This document shows, piece after piece, positions 33,458-42,807 of a stretch of DNA of 44,345 nucleotides. Under the pieces are notes generated by a model. That model did no database searches, had not been told where the DNA came from, and saw only the letters and a program-made list of their open reading frames with translations. The number at the start of each line of letters is the position of its first letter. Positions within the stretch are counted from its first letter, which is position 1. A program made the translations under genes and the position numbers. The stretch is from assembly GCA_028408365.1 (NCBI GenBank), contig JAOOLD010000013.1, positions 1 to 44,345 of the forward strand. Direction: 5' to 3'. The stretch comes from Bacteroidota bacterium (lineage in GTDB: Bacteria; Bacteroidota; Bacteroidia; Flavobacteriales; BACL11).

Positions 33458-34462
33458 TTACTTTTCAAGTATTGGTTGGTTTTTTGTCCAAATTAAATAG
33501 TCTACATCAGCCCGTGCTTGTGGGTCGCTTTCAGGCGTTGATGACCACATTGTAGGGTCAGAAAGAACAAGTGTTCTAACATTAAATACTTTATCAGGTT
33601 CCTGAACTGAATTACCAAGATTTAAAGAGGGTATATCACTATATCTTAGTGAAATCATCTTCCATCCATTCCAATTAACAGGGATTTCAAGCCCATACAT
33701 ATCCTCTGAACTCGAATCGTAATAATTGTCTTGGTTCTCATCCTCGTATATCTCAATTTTAAATAAAGTGTTCGGTTCATTTAATGAATTTACTGCGCTA
33801 TCACTGTAAACCATTAGATTTAAAAATGTTAAAGAAGGATCGGGGGAAAGAGTATTTGGTTCCAACCAGTGTTGAGTGTAAAAATCTATATATCCGATTA
33901 ACCAATCCCAATCACACCAACCTATTTGTTTTAAATATCTATTTCCTTCTGCAGGATTGTCACTCTCAATAGATTTAGCACATGTGGACTGAAAAAAATT
34001 AGTGAAGTTAGGATTAAAACCTCCTTCGAAGTCAGTTATCAGAACTGACTCCTCATCATTATACTGCTTCGGAGCAGAAACATATAATTGTGTTGAAAAA
34101 GTTGTATCACTTTCAACAAAAGATAGTGTTACATCACAGTTTTCTGAAACAAAAAATGGTAATATTGTTGTATTTCCATTCCAAGTTGAGTTTTGAATAT
34201 TCAAATCTTTTGAATATCCAATAATTTCTTTTCTAGATCCTGAAATATTACCTTCAATAGTAATTTTCCAGTTCATTACCTTAGAGAATTCTGCTTGAAA
34301 AAACATATTATTTTCTTGTTCAAAGTTTATTGTATCAGAACTATTTATAAAATCTTGCCTTAACTCAAAAGGCCCAAACACATCATTTAATGAGGGTCCT
34401 TCAAAGTCATCTTTACACGAAATTATAAGTAGTAGAATTGATAAGTATTTTATTGTTTTCAT
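33458..34462 (-). CDS. Cassette B: lipoprotein, EFEGPS family
   Basis: 334 residues; lipobox IISC with lipid Cys16, followed by KDDFEGPS, matching TKEEFEGPS of the cassette A copy. Other shared blocks are WNGNTTILPFF, CDWDWLIGYIDF, IPVNWNGWKMISLRYSDI and RADVDYLIWT. An Ig-like N-terminal part is followed by a jelly-roll-like part. No known family recognised. It follows the barrel gene after 2 bp. Confidence 0.6.
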   Translation of the reverse strand: MKTIKYLSILLLIISCKDDFEGPSLNDVFGPFELRQDFINSSDTINFEQENNMFFQAEFSKVMNWKITIEGNISGSRKEIIGYSKDLNIQNSTWNGNTTILPFFVSENCDVTLSFVESDTTFSTQLYVSAPKQYNDEESVLITDFEGGFNPNFTNFFQSTCAKSIESDNPAEGNRYLKQIGWCDWDWLIGYIDFYTQHWLEPNTLSPDPSLTFLNLMVYSDSAVNSLNEPNTLFKIEIYEDENQDNYYDSSSEDMYGLEIPVNWNGWKMISLRYSDIPSLNLGNSVQEPDKVFNVRTLVLSDPTMWSSTPESDPQARADVDYLIWTKNQPILEK

Positions 34463-34464
34463 AT

Positions 34465-36162
34465 TTAAAAGTCTATGTTAAACACAAAAAGGATTCTATT
34501 AAATTGAAGATCCTCATCGCTATTTATATTATTTATGTTGTTTGTAAAATTATATTGTATGTTGAAATAAGTTTTTTTATTAAAATCATACTGTAGTCCT
34601 AATGAATAAATATTTTCATTTGAATCCATTATTGTCTCTGAAAATGAGAAGATTTCAGTATAATCATTTCTTATTGATTCAAACTCATTTCCTTTTGCCA
34701 TATAATTAAAAGCTGAAAAATTAAAGCTTGTTTTCTTAAAAAACTCGACATTAAAGCAATAACTAAGCAAGTTAGTAGTTAAATCTATTTGTTCATAATC
34801 ATTTCCTGATCTGTTAACTTTACTTTGATCATAAGATATTTTTAAATTTGAGTTTTTTAAGTTAGTTATCTTATCAAGCTGAATAGTTGCTGATGCTGAT
34901 GTATAAGACAAATTTCTTTTCTCATTTGTACCTTGTCCAATTATTTCTGAATAGAAATTTAATTTAGAATCTAAGTAAACAAAATTATTATGATTGTATG
35001 AAATTATGTTCTTAATTCCAATTCTGTTGGGAGTAGCATCTCCGAATGGTGAAATAGGTTCATATTTTACATTATAATTCATCATTAACGGACTTAAATT
35101 TTGATTATAAATTTGAGGGTCTGATAAAATATCATAAAAGCTTATAGATCGTAACTTTTGAATATTACCAATATATCTGTACGCAGAGGGAGCACTATTA
35201 AAATTAATTCTTTTTGTTTGAGCTCCCAAACTCCTGAAATCTGGACCAACAAAAAGTGCCGTGGTATTAAGCTTTAAAAACTTGTTTTTTAATACAACAT
35301 TAAAGCTATTAAAAAAATCTTCTAGCCTGGGTGATATCCGGCTATTTTGCCATAACAATGAGGATTTCCCAAGCTCATTATTAAGTTTTAAATTAAATCC
35401 ATTTATCTTTTTCTTAAAAAGAAAAATTGAAGAGAAAATTGGATTTCTAATTATTTCACTTTGCAAACTTGTGCTTTTAATCTCAAATGAATTATTAAAA
35501 TTAAATTGAAGTTGAAAATCATTTTGAATAATGGCATTAGTGGTGAATCCTGTCATCAACAACTCTGGATTACCAAGCCATTGTTGACCTTTAATTCTTG
35601 ATGTAAAAAAGTCTAATGATATAGCATCTATATAATTATAAAAATCCAATTTCATATTTGCCTTAAAAGCATGCATCCTCCAAAAATTCTTGTAGTATAA
35701 ATTTTCCGAATTTATAAGATCATCATAGGCTCTTAATCCAACGAACGAAGCCCTTTCATAAATTTCGCTTTCATAATTATATAATGTAAATTTTGATTGT
35801 TTCAAAAATATATCCCCAAGTTCAATTGAGAGACCATCACTTATGACTGATTTGAGTGAAAGTCTTCTTAACTCAACAAAATTATCTTGACCCCAAAAAC
35901 CCTCAAAATTGTTCCTAAATCTAACCTCAGAAAAAACCTCAATATTATCATTTGGATTAAAATGAACGCCTAATTCCAGAGCTGTATAGCCAGAAGATTG
36001 ATGTAATGAAGAAACGGTATCATTTTCTAAATGACCATCAGTTAAAACGTCTCTGTTGTATATTGCCCTCGCCTTTCCATCAAACCATATTTTTGATTTA
36101 GTCTGAGTTAATGCGTCAAGTGACATGACTAAGCACGCAAAAATTATAATATTTTTTTTCAT
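34465..36162 (-). CDS. Cassette B: outer-membrane beta-barrel protein, GDxFLKQ family
   Basis: 565 residues; signal peptide about 20 residues (DALTQ). Counterpart of the barrel at 12348: IWFDGKARA, GDIFLKQSKFTLYNY, FRSLGAQTKRI, GDATPNRIG and IGQGTNEKRN align in order. The last strand (FNRILFVFNIDF) ends in Phe, whereas the cassette A copy ends in Leu. No plug, TonB box or POTRA domain. It overlaps the first barrel gene by 4 bp. Confidence 0.65.
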   Translation of the reverse strand: MKKNIIIFACLVMSLDALTQTKSKIWFDGKARAIYNRDVLTDGHLENDTVSSLHQSSGYTALELGVHFNPNDNIEVFSEVRFRNNFEGFWGQDNFVELRRLSLKSVISDGLSIELGDIFLKQSKFTLYNYESEIYERASFVGLRAYDDLINSENLYYKNFWRMHAFKANMKLDFYNYIDAISLDFFTSRIKGQQWLGNPELLMTGFTTNAIIQNDFQLQFNFNNSFEIKSTSLQSEIIRNPIFSSIFLFKKKINGFNLKLNNELGKSSLLWQNSRISPRLEDFFNSFNVVLKNKFLKLNTTALFVGPDFRSLGAQTKRINFNSAPSAYRYIGNIQKLRSISFYDILSDPQIYNQNLSPLMMNYNVKYEPISPFGDATPNRIGIKNIISYNHNNFVYLDSKLNFYSEIIGQGTNEKRNLSYTSASATIQLDKITNLKNSNLKISYDQSKVNRSGNDYEQIDLTTNLLSYCFNVEFFKKTSFNFSAFNYMAKGNEFESIRNDYTEIFSFSETIMDSNENIYSLGLQYDFNKKTYFNIQYNFTNNINNINSDEDLQFNRILFVFNIDF

Positions 36163-38168
36163 AAATTAATTTTTAATTCTACTGTAGTTTCACTTACATT
36201 TATTTTGTTTAAGCTGAAATTTTTATCATGAAAATCATAAAAGAAATGACGCAAATATAAATGCAACCCATCATTGAGCTTGTAATCTAATCCAAAACCA
36301 TATTGATTTATATTTTGATTTCTAGCTTTAAAACTTGGCTCGTAATCATTGTAATCATCAAAAAGTGGATGTTCAGAGCCGGTAATATTTAGAGGATTTT
36401 CAATATCTAAATCTGTAAATCTATTTGCCAAAATACTTTCTAAACCAAACTTTGCAAGCACATTAAGTCTTTCTGAATAATTATAAACTAAATCAATCTG
36501 AGTGCAAAATTGCCTCAAAAATGGTTCGTTATTAATAATCGGTAATAAAGTAAGATAATCTTGGGCAGTATTATAATTTGTTAATGAAAAAACATAAAAA
36601 TCCTTATTCATTATCTTACCCTTGAATTTTAAATGCAAATCAGATGCAAAGTAATATTTGTCAAAATTCATATTTCCTTTACTATCAAAAAGTGAGGATA
36701 GTTCATATCCGGATTCTGAAAAAATAGTGTCTTGTATATTAACATTTTCGTATACTCCTCTGTAATATGAATTAAATGTTCCATATGGATTAAATCCAGT
36801 TTGAAAATAAGAAATCCTAGATAAAAAAAGACCAGAAATTATATGACCGTATGAAAGATTAGATGAAATCCTTTCAAGTTCCTTATAAGCAGCTACTGCC
36901 AAAGTTATTTTTAAATTACCAAATTCCATTTCTCCACTTAAACTACCTCCAACTCTATTATTCGCCAAATAGCCCACTGAGTTCATTGGCCCACCAAAAC
37001 CTGCTAATACAGTTGGGTTTGTTCCATTATCGATTACTGTTGTACTAATTAAATCTACAACTGATGCATTTTGTATTGCAGAATTAACATTTACAACTTC
37101 AGGCTCTATATATGAAAATTGAAACAGAAATGGAAAATATGTATAACTTCTGGGAGTTCTTAAATTAAATAGGATAGCTGTTCCGTAGCTAGAGTTATCT
37201 TGATTTCCAAAACTACCTATTCCAACCTCTCCAAATATATCAAGTTTATATAGCTTAGTTTGATATTCAAGAGAATTAACATCAAAATAATTAAATTTTA
37301 CATTTGTGGAGTCTGTAAACGTTGAGGATCTAAAATAATTATATGCTATAAAATTAGAAGAAAAAATATTCTTAATGTTTATTCCAAAGGAGTAGTCATC
37401 TTTTCCATTTCCAAGTACTCTTGTGTTATTGTTCTGAGTCTTTCCTAGAATTGATGTAAAAGTAAAGTCAGAATTACCTGGCCCCTTTATTTGAGAACCA
37501 GTCATTGTTATGCCTTTAAACGCAACATTACCAAATCTAATATCTTGTTCAATGGTTCCACTATCAAAATATTGAGAATATTTCTGAGTAACATTATCAA
37601 AAATTGGATCATATGGAGCTCTATCAAACAAGCTGTATCTTAAATAGCCCTCCTCAGCCCATACTGTTAATTTACTTTGCCTATACCATGATATACCACC
37701 AATTTGAAATCCTAGCTTTGCAAATCTTGTTTGTATAGATGAATAAATATTACTACCTAAATTAAGATCAAATATATTCGAAGATGAGCGAAAGTCTCCA
37801 TTTAAAGGACTATTCAAAATTAAATCCGTTCCAAAAGAAACATCTTTTGTTGGACTAGCTGAAATTGTCATTAAAAGCATTGGATCTCTGTACCCTGTTC
37901 CAATTGAAATTAATGTCTTTTGTGGATATTCACCAGAATAATAATTGGCAATATCCAACGGGTACATTTCTTGAAAATTTCTAATGTAGTTGAAAAACCT
38001 AAAATTACCACCAATTCTCAAGTTATTGCTGGCGTTTTTAACACTTACTGGCGTACTTGAGAATAAAGAACTACTTTTATTTAATATCTCAACAGAGTCA
38101 GTGTCATTTTGTGAAAATGAAAATTCACAAATAAAAGAAGTAATTAATATTATATATATATATTTCAA
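36159..38168 (-). CDS. Cassette B: outer-membrane beta-barrel protein, SWYRQSxLTVW family
   Basis: 669 residues; signal peptide ending SFSQ. Counterpart of the barrel at 14106: YRDPMLLMTI, GGISWYRQSKLTVW, FDSGTIEQDIRFG, SYYRGVYENVNIQDT and GFGLDYKLN are conserved in order. Strand-rich throughout, ending VELKINL. It overlaps the GH3 gene by 4 bp, so in this locus the barrel pair is tied into the same transcript as GH16, symporter and GH3. Confidence 0.65.
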   Translation of the reverse strand: MKYIYIILITSFICEFSFSQNDTDSVEILNKSSSLFSSTPVSVKNASNNLRIGGNFRFFNYIRNFQEMYPLDIANYYSGEYPQKTLISIGTGYRDPMLLMTISASPTKDVSFGTDLILNSPLNGDFRSSSNIFDLNLGSNIYSSIQTRFAKLGFQIGGISWYRQSKLTVWAEEGYLRYSLFDRAPYDPIFDNVTQKYSQYFDSGTIEQDIRFGNVAFKGITMTGSQIKGPGNSDFTFTSILGKTQNNNTRVLGNGKDDYSFGINIKNIFSSNFIAYNYFRSSTFTDSTNVKFNYFDVNSLEYQTKLYKLDIFGEVGIGSFGNQDNSSYGTAILFNLRTPRSYTYFPFLFQFSYIEPEVVNVNSAIQNASVVDLISTTVIDNGTNPTVLAGFGGPMNSVGYLANNRVGGSLSGEMEFGNLKITLAVAAYKELERISSNLSYGHIISGLFLSRISYFQTGFNPYGTFNSYYRGVYENVNIQDTIFSESGYELSSLFDSKGNMNFDKYYFASDLHLKFKGKIMNKDFYVFSLTNYNTAQDYLTLLPIINNEPFLRQFCTQIDLVYNYSERLNVLAKFGLESILANRFTDLDIENPLNITGSEHPLFDDYNDYEPSFKARNQNINQYGFGLDYKLNDGLHLYLRHFFYDFHDKNFSLNKINVSETTVELKINL

Positions 38169-40486
38169 CTTTTTATCAAAGTAAATTCCTCTTCAAGTTG
38201 GTTAATAAATATTGAAAATTTTCCATTCTCACTTATCCACTTATTTTCTATTCCAAAAAATCTTAAATCCTTTTCACTGAGTGTAAAATTCACAGTTTTC
38301 TTTTCTTTGGCAGATAGCTCAATCTTTGTAAATCTTTGCAACTTCTTAAGTGGCGGAGCAATTGTGGCATAGTGATCTCTAGTATACAATTGAACTACTT
38401 CTTTTCCTGTAACATCGCTTGTATTTTCTACATCTACAGAAATAATAATCTCCTCTCTTTCATTAATCTTTTTCTTATTGATTTTCAAATTAGAATACTC
38501 AAAATTAGAGTAACTTAAACCAAAACCAAAGTCATATTGAGATTGATAAAAATCATTGCTCCATGTATTACCATTTATAGTTTCAGTTTGCTTGTAGTCA
38601 TAATGTAAAATGACTTCTGGATATAATGGATATGTATATGGTAATTTTCCACTTGGATTGATATCCCCAAATAAAATATCTGCTATAGCAACACCACCTT
38701 GATCTCCTGGCAAGTACGCATTAAGTACAGCATCAAACTTAGGCTCAATATCTCTGATGATTTTCGGTCTGCCTTGTACTAAAACTAAAATTTTGGGAAC
38801 ATTAAAGTTTTCTAATCTTCTAACCAGATCTTTTTGTAGGGCTGTCATTTCAAGAGTATTTAGATCCCCAGGTCTCTCTGTTGATGGTAATTCACCTAAA
38901 CAAACAATTATATAATCACAGCTTTTAGCAATATTCAAAAAATTAATATCAGAATTGAATTTCTCAGATTCATCTCCATCTTTCATAACAAAATCTATTC
39001 CGTTGATATGGTGAACTATTCCATTGTTCTTTTTATTTACTGCATCTAATATTGTTGGAAAATCATTATTGTATTGGTTACTAATAAACTTATTATTTTT
39101 TGATCCAAGCCCTTGCCAAGTATGAGTCCAGGCACCATTTAGACATATTAATGAATTAGATGTTGGTCCTACGACAAGAACTTTTTTGTTCTTTGAAAGT
39201 GGTAGAACACCATTGTTTTTAAGAAGAGTAATTGATTCTGTCGCTGATCTATAAGCTTTGTTTCTAAACTCAGCAGACGCAAATTGATTATAGTTGTCCA
39301 ACTTGTTGTATGGTTTCTCAAACAAATTCAAATGATATTTAACTCTTAATATTCTTCTCACTGCATCATCCAATCTATTCATACTTATTACACCTTCATT
39401 CACAAGCTCAATAAAAAGATCACAATACTGTTTGTAATTTGGAGAAAGTGGAACCATACTCATGTCAACTCCTGCGTTTATTGCTGTGGCAATTGCCTGC
39501 TTTAGCGTTGAATCAGTTAAATGCTCACTATGAAGCTTAATTAAATCCTCCCAGTCAGAAACTGAAAAGCCTGAAAATCCCCATTGGGTTTTTAGAACAT
39601 CTGTTAAAAGATACTTATTTGCATGACCTGGTATACCATTAACCTCTCCACTATTAATCATTACTGTTAGGGCGCCATTGTCTATTGACTCTTTAAACAT
39701 TGGAAGATAATACTCTTCCATAGTTCTTTTGGGAATCAAGCACGGTGTTCTATCCCTTCCTGTTGTTGGATAACTGTACCCTACATAATGCTTTAAGCAA
39801 GCAGCAACATGTAAACTATCAATCCTAGAACTGGAACCTTGATAGCCATTAACTAGTGCTGACCCCATTTTTTTACCTAAATAAACATCCTCTCCAAATG
39901 TTTCAAAAAATCTAGACCAAATTGGCTTTCGTCCCAAATCTAAAACCGGAGAGAAGTTCCACGGGATACCTGACGCTCTTGTTTCATAGGCAGTTACTTC
40001 ACCCATCACTTTAGCATGTTCCAAATCCCAGGTAGCAGCAAGTCCAATTTCTTGTGGAAATAATGTACTATTTCTTGTGTAGGTAACACCATGAATTGCG
40101 TCAATACCATAAATAATTGGAATGCCAAGTTTTGAAGACATTGCCTCTGTTTGCACTGTTTTGATTATTTCATGCCATCTTTCTAAATCAAAAGTATGAT
40201 TTGAAACATTTAGAATAGAACCAATTTTGTAATCATTTATTGCTACTGACAATTTCTCGGGATCAATTTCATGAGGCCAAATCAATTTATTTTTTGAATC
40301 AGTTTTCATTAGTGCGCCCAAAGTAACCTGACATGTCTGTCCAACTTTATCAGCAATCGTCATTTTTTTTAAGTGTGAATTAATCTTGCTCTCAATTTCA
40401 TCATCAAGTATAAAGTTCGTTTTAACTGAATTATTTTGACATGAGTAAAAAATTATGACCACTAGAACAAAAGCTATTTTTTTCAT
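38165..40486 (-). CDS. GH3 beta-glucosidase lipoprotein
   Basis: 773 residues; lipobox FYSC with lipid Cys16. Residues about 30-390 are the GH3 TIM barrel with YGIDAIHG, the substrate-site KHYVGYS (Lys232-His233) and nucleophile Asp311 in GFSVSDW. The (alpha/beta) sandwich follows (about 415-640, LLKNNGVLPL, VQGRPKII, LPGDQGG) and then a fibronectin III-like domain (about 665-765, VENTSDVTGKEVVQLY). Full length for the BglX type. Would release glucose or another sugar from beta-linked oligosaccharides in the periplasm, next to a sodium/sugar symporter. Specificity (beta-1,3 or other) cannot be set from motifs. Confidence 0.9.
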   Translation of the reverse strand: MKKIAFVLVVIIFYSCQNNSVKTNFILDDEIESKINSHLKKMTIADKVGQTCQVTLGALMKTDSKNKLIWPHEIDPEKLSVAINDYKIGSILNVSNHTFDLERWHEIIKTVQTEAMSSKLGIPIIYGIDAIHGVTYTRNSTLFPQEIGLAATWDLEHAKVMGEVTAYETRASGIPWNFSPVLDLGRKPIWSRFFETFGEDVYLGKKMGSALVNGYQGSSSRIDSLHVAACLKHYVGYSYPTTGRDRTPCLIPKRTMEEYYLPMFKESIDNGALTVMINSGEVNGIPGHANKYLLTDVLKTQWGFSGFSVSDWEDLIKLHSEHLTDSTLKQAIATAINAGVDMSMVPLSPNYKQYCDLFIELVNEGVISMNRLDDAVRRILRVKYHLNLFEKPYNKLDNYNQFASAEFRNKAYRSATESITLLKNNGVLPLSKNKKVLVVGPTSNSLICLNGAWTHTWQGLGSKNNKFISNQYNNDFPTILDAVNKKNNGIVHHINGIDFVMKDGDESEKFNSDINFLNIAKSCDYIIVCLGELPSTERPGDLNTLEMTALQKDLVRRLENFNVPKILVLVQGRPKIIRDIEPKFDAVLNAYLPGDQGGVAIADILFGDINPSGKLPYTYPLYPEVILHYDYKQTETINGNTWSNDFYQSQYDFGFGLSYSNFEYSNLKINKKKINEREEIIISVDVENTSDVTGKEVVQLYTRDHYATIAPPLKKLQRFTKIELSAKEKKTVNFTLSEKDLRFFGIENKWISENGKFSIFINQLEEEFTLIKS

Positions 40487-40490
40487 TTTT

Positions 40491-41216
40491 CTATATTTTT
40501 TTATTAATTATATTTTTAAAAAATTCTACTTTATCATTTTTAACAAAAGAATGATATGTTTTTTTTTCAATTTGATTTGTTGTAATTATTCTTCCAGGAA
40601 CATTTTTAATTGAATTTCCAGTTATGAATTTATATAAACTCAGTGCAACTAAATATGAACCATCAGGGCTTGGATGTTTGTCATCAGAAAACAAATTAAT
40701 CTCTGGCTTTATTGTCCTTGATAAATTAAATATCTCACCCACAGGACAAACTCTAACATTTAATTTTTTGCCTAAAAGCTTGTATTGCTTGGAGATAGTA
40801 TTTATCATATTAATGTCTGAGCTATACGCCCATGTCATTAATAAAATAGGTTCAGCACCTGACTCTTTAACAATTTCACAAAAATTAGTACCATATGTTC
40901 TAAAATCTTCCAATTTATTTATAGTTGCTAAACTATGGTCGTGCATAATTACATAATCCCATCTTTTATTTTTAATGAGCTCTACAGCTTGTGATTTTTT
41001 TTCACCATGCCAGTGGTCTTTTAAACTTGCACCACTTTCTGTTGCACTATGCACATCAAATATTACACCTTCACTTTCAGCTATTTTTTCGAACAAAGTT
41101 GGCATGTTCCAATAGAAGCTAAAACTATTTCCTACAAAAAGAACGCTTTTAGTACTAATTGCATCCTGTGAATGACAAATAAATGGAAAGAGTATTATTA
41201 TAAAAAGATGTCTCAT
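40491..41216 (-). CDS. Secreted SGNH/GDSL-type hydrolase
   Basis: 241 residues; signal peptide ending CHSQ. SGNH block I is FVGNSFSFYWNMP (nucleophile Ser31) and block V is DDKHPSPDG (Asp178, His181). It resembles carbohydrate or acyl esterases found in glycan-use loci. It directly abuts the symporter gene and is 4 bp from GH3, so it probably removes acyl groups from the same glycan. Activity on a carbohydrate is inferred from context. Confidence 0.75.
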   Translation of the reverse strand: MRHLFIIILFPFICHSQDAISTKSVLFVGNSFSFYWNMPTLFEKIAESEGVIFDVHSATESGASLKDHWHGEKKSQAVELIKNKRWDYVIMHDHSLATINKLEDFRTYGTNFCEIVKESGAEPILLMTWAYSSDINMINTISKQYKLLGKKLNVRVCPVGEIFNLSRTIKPEINLFSDDKHPSPDGSYLVALSLYKFITGNSIKNVPGRIITTNQIEKKTYHSFVKNDKVEFFKNIINKKI

Positions 41217-42806
41217 CTATCTAAAAACATACCAAATGACAAATACAGATATAATAATTAACACTGTTAACACTTTATCTGTCTCAATTCCATTTTTTAC
41301 ATCCTCAGTTTGAAGAGCAGATTTACTGTAAACTAAATCTTTAATTTTCTCATAATCTGGTTCTTTTGTTAAATAACTAACAATAATCATAATTACAGAA
41401 CAAAGAATAAATAAATTTAAAGCAAAGTGTAAAAAATGAATATTCGTAATAAAATTTTGAACTCCATAAACTTCAAGGACTAGTCTTAATACCCCTAAAA
41501 CAGCGCCTGTATAAAATGCGGTCATTACACCTTGAGAATTTAATCTTTTAATAAATAAACCTAGCAAGAAGGCAGCAGCAATAGGTGGCGCTACATACGC
41601 TTGTATTCCTTGAATATATTTAAATAGTCCACCTGCCGACAAAGACTCTTGAAAAGGAATCCATAAAATTCCTATTGCAACAAGAAATAATGTTGCAATT
41701 TGTCCAACTCTTACTAATTTCTTTTCAGATGTATTGGGCTTATATTTTTTATAAATATCAACAGTAATTAAAGTTGAACATGAATTAAAGACAGAAGAAA
41801 GAGAGCTCATCAGTGCCGATAAAATCCCTGCTGCGACTAATCCTCTTAAGCCAGCAGGAAGCATAGCTTGTACCATTACTGGTAATGCAGCTGCTCCATC
41901 GCCAATTTGGTTAGCAAATTCTAAATTTGTTTGTGAATAAGTATATGCAATCATTCCAGGAACAACAAAAAGGAACATTGGAGTTAACTTTAAGAAACCA
42001 GCGAAAATTGTAGCTTTTCTAGCAGTTGAAATATTTCTCGCAGCTAAAGCTCTTTGCACTATAAATTGATCTGTACACCAATACCAAACTCCCAAAATTG
42101 GAGCTCCAAAAAGAATAGCTGTCCATGGGTAGTCAGTATCATTTGCTGATCTCCACAAGCTCATTGCCCCATCTCTAGAAGTATCAACCATTTGTTGCCA
42201 TCCTCCTATTTCTTGAAGCCCAAAAACAGTTAGCATTAAAGACCCCCCTATTATTATAAATAATTGTATTGCATCAGTGTAAACAACAGCTTTTAATCCT
42301 CCAAAAACGGTATAAAGTCCTGTTACTAAAACTACAATGACAGCACCAAGCCAAAAATTAATCCCTAGAAGACTTTCAAAGACTATTGCACCAGCAAAAA
42401 TAGTGACTGAGATTTTGGTGATAACATATGCAAATATTGATAAAACTGACAAATACATTCTAGCAGAGGATGAAAACCTTTTTTCCAAAAACTCTGGCAT
42501 CGTTATTACTCCACTTTTATTATAAAATGGGACAAAAACCCAACCAAGCAATAACAGCATAAAAGCAGCTAAAATCTCAAATTGAGATTCAATCAAACCT
42601 CTTTTAAAACCACTTTCAGCTAAGCCTATAAGATGCTCAGAGCCAATATTTGAAGCAAATAATGAAGCTCCGACAATGAACCATCCAAGGTTTCTATTAG
42701 CTAAAAAATATTCAGAACTATCATCTTTTTTTCTGGATGAGTATAGTCCTACAAAAAGTATTAATGCAAAATATATTGCGACTACTATATAATCAATTGT
42801 AACCAT
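41217..42806 (-). CDS. Sodium/sugar symporter, SSS family (SGLT-like)
   Basis: 529 residues with about 14 transmembrane segments over most of its length. Typical SSS motifs are YFLANRNLGWFIVGASLFASNIGSEH (first helices), FGGLKAVVYTDAIQ and GLRGLVAAGILSALMSSLSSVFNS, the last providing the Ser/Ala residues of the sodium site. Inner-membrane uptake of the monosaccharide released by GH3 is the likely role. It starts 1 bp after the GH16 gene. Presence of this importer without a TonB-dependent transporter in the operon is notable. Confidence 0.88.
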   Translation of the reverse strand: MVTIDYIVVAIYFALILFVGLYSSRKKDDSSEYFLANRNLGWFIVGASLFASNIGSEHLIGLAESGFKRGLIESQFEILAAFMLLLLGWVFVPFYNKSGVITMPEFLEKRFSSSARMYLSVLSIFAYVITKISVTIFAGAIVFESLLGINFWLGAVIVVLVTGLYTVFGGLKAVVYTDAIQLFIIIGGSLMLTVFGLQEIGGWQQMVDTSRDGAMSLWRSANDTDYPWTAILFGAPILGVWYWCTDQFIVQRALAARNISTARKATIFAGFLKLTPMFLFVVPGMIAYTYSQTNLEFANQIGDGAAALPVMVQAMLPAGLRGLVAAGILSALMSSLSSVFNSCSTLITVDIYKKYKPNTSEKKLVRVGQIATLFLVAIGILWIPFQESLSAGGLFKYIQGIQAYVAPPIAAAFLLGLFIKRLNSQGVMTAFYTGAVLGVLRLVLEVYGVQNFITNIHFLHFALNLFILCSVIMIIVSYLTKEPDYEKIKDLVYSKSALQTEDVKNGIETDKVLTVLIIISVFVIWYVFR

Positions 42807-42807
42807 A

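Noticed and set aside
12348-38168. SusC/SusD pair
   Set aside because: The barrel proteins have no TonB box or plug domain and are much shorter than SusC; the lipoproteins are too short and strand-rich for SusD.
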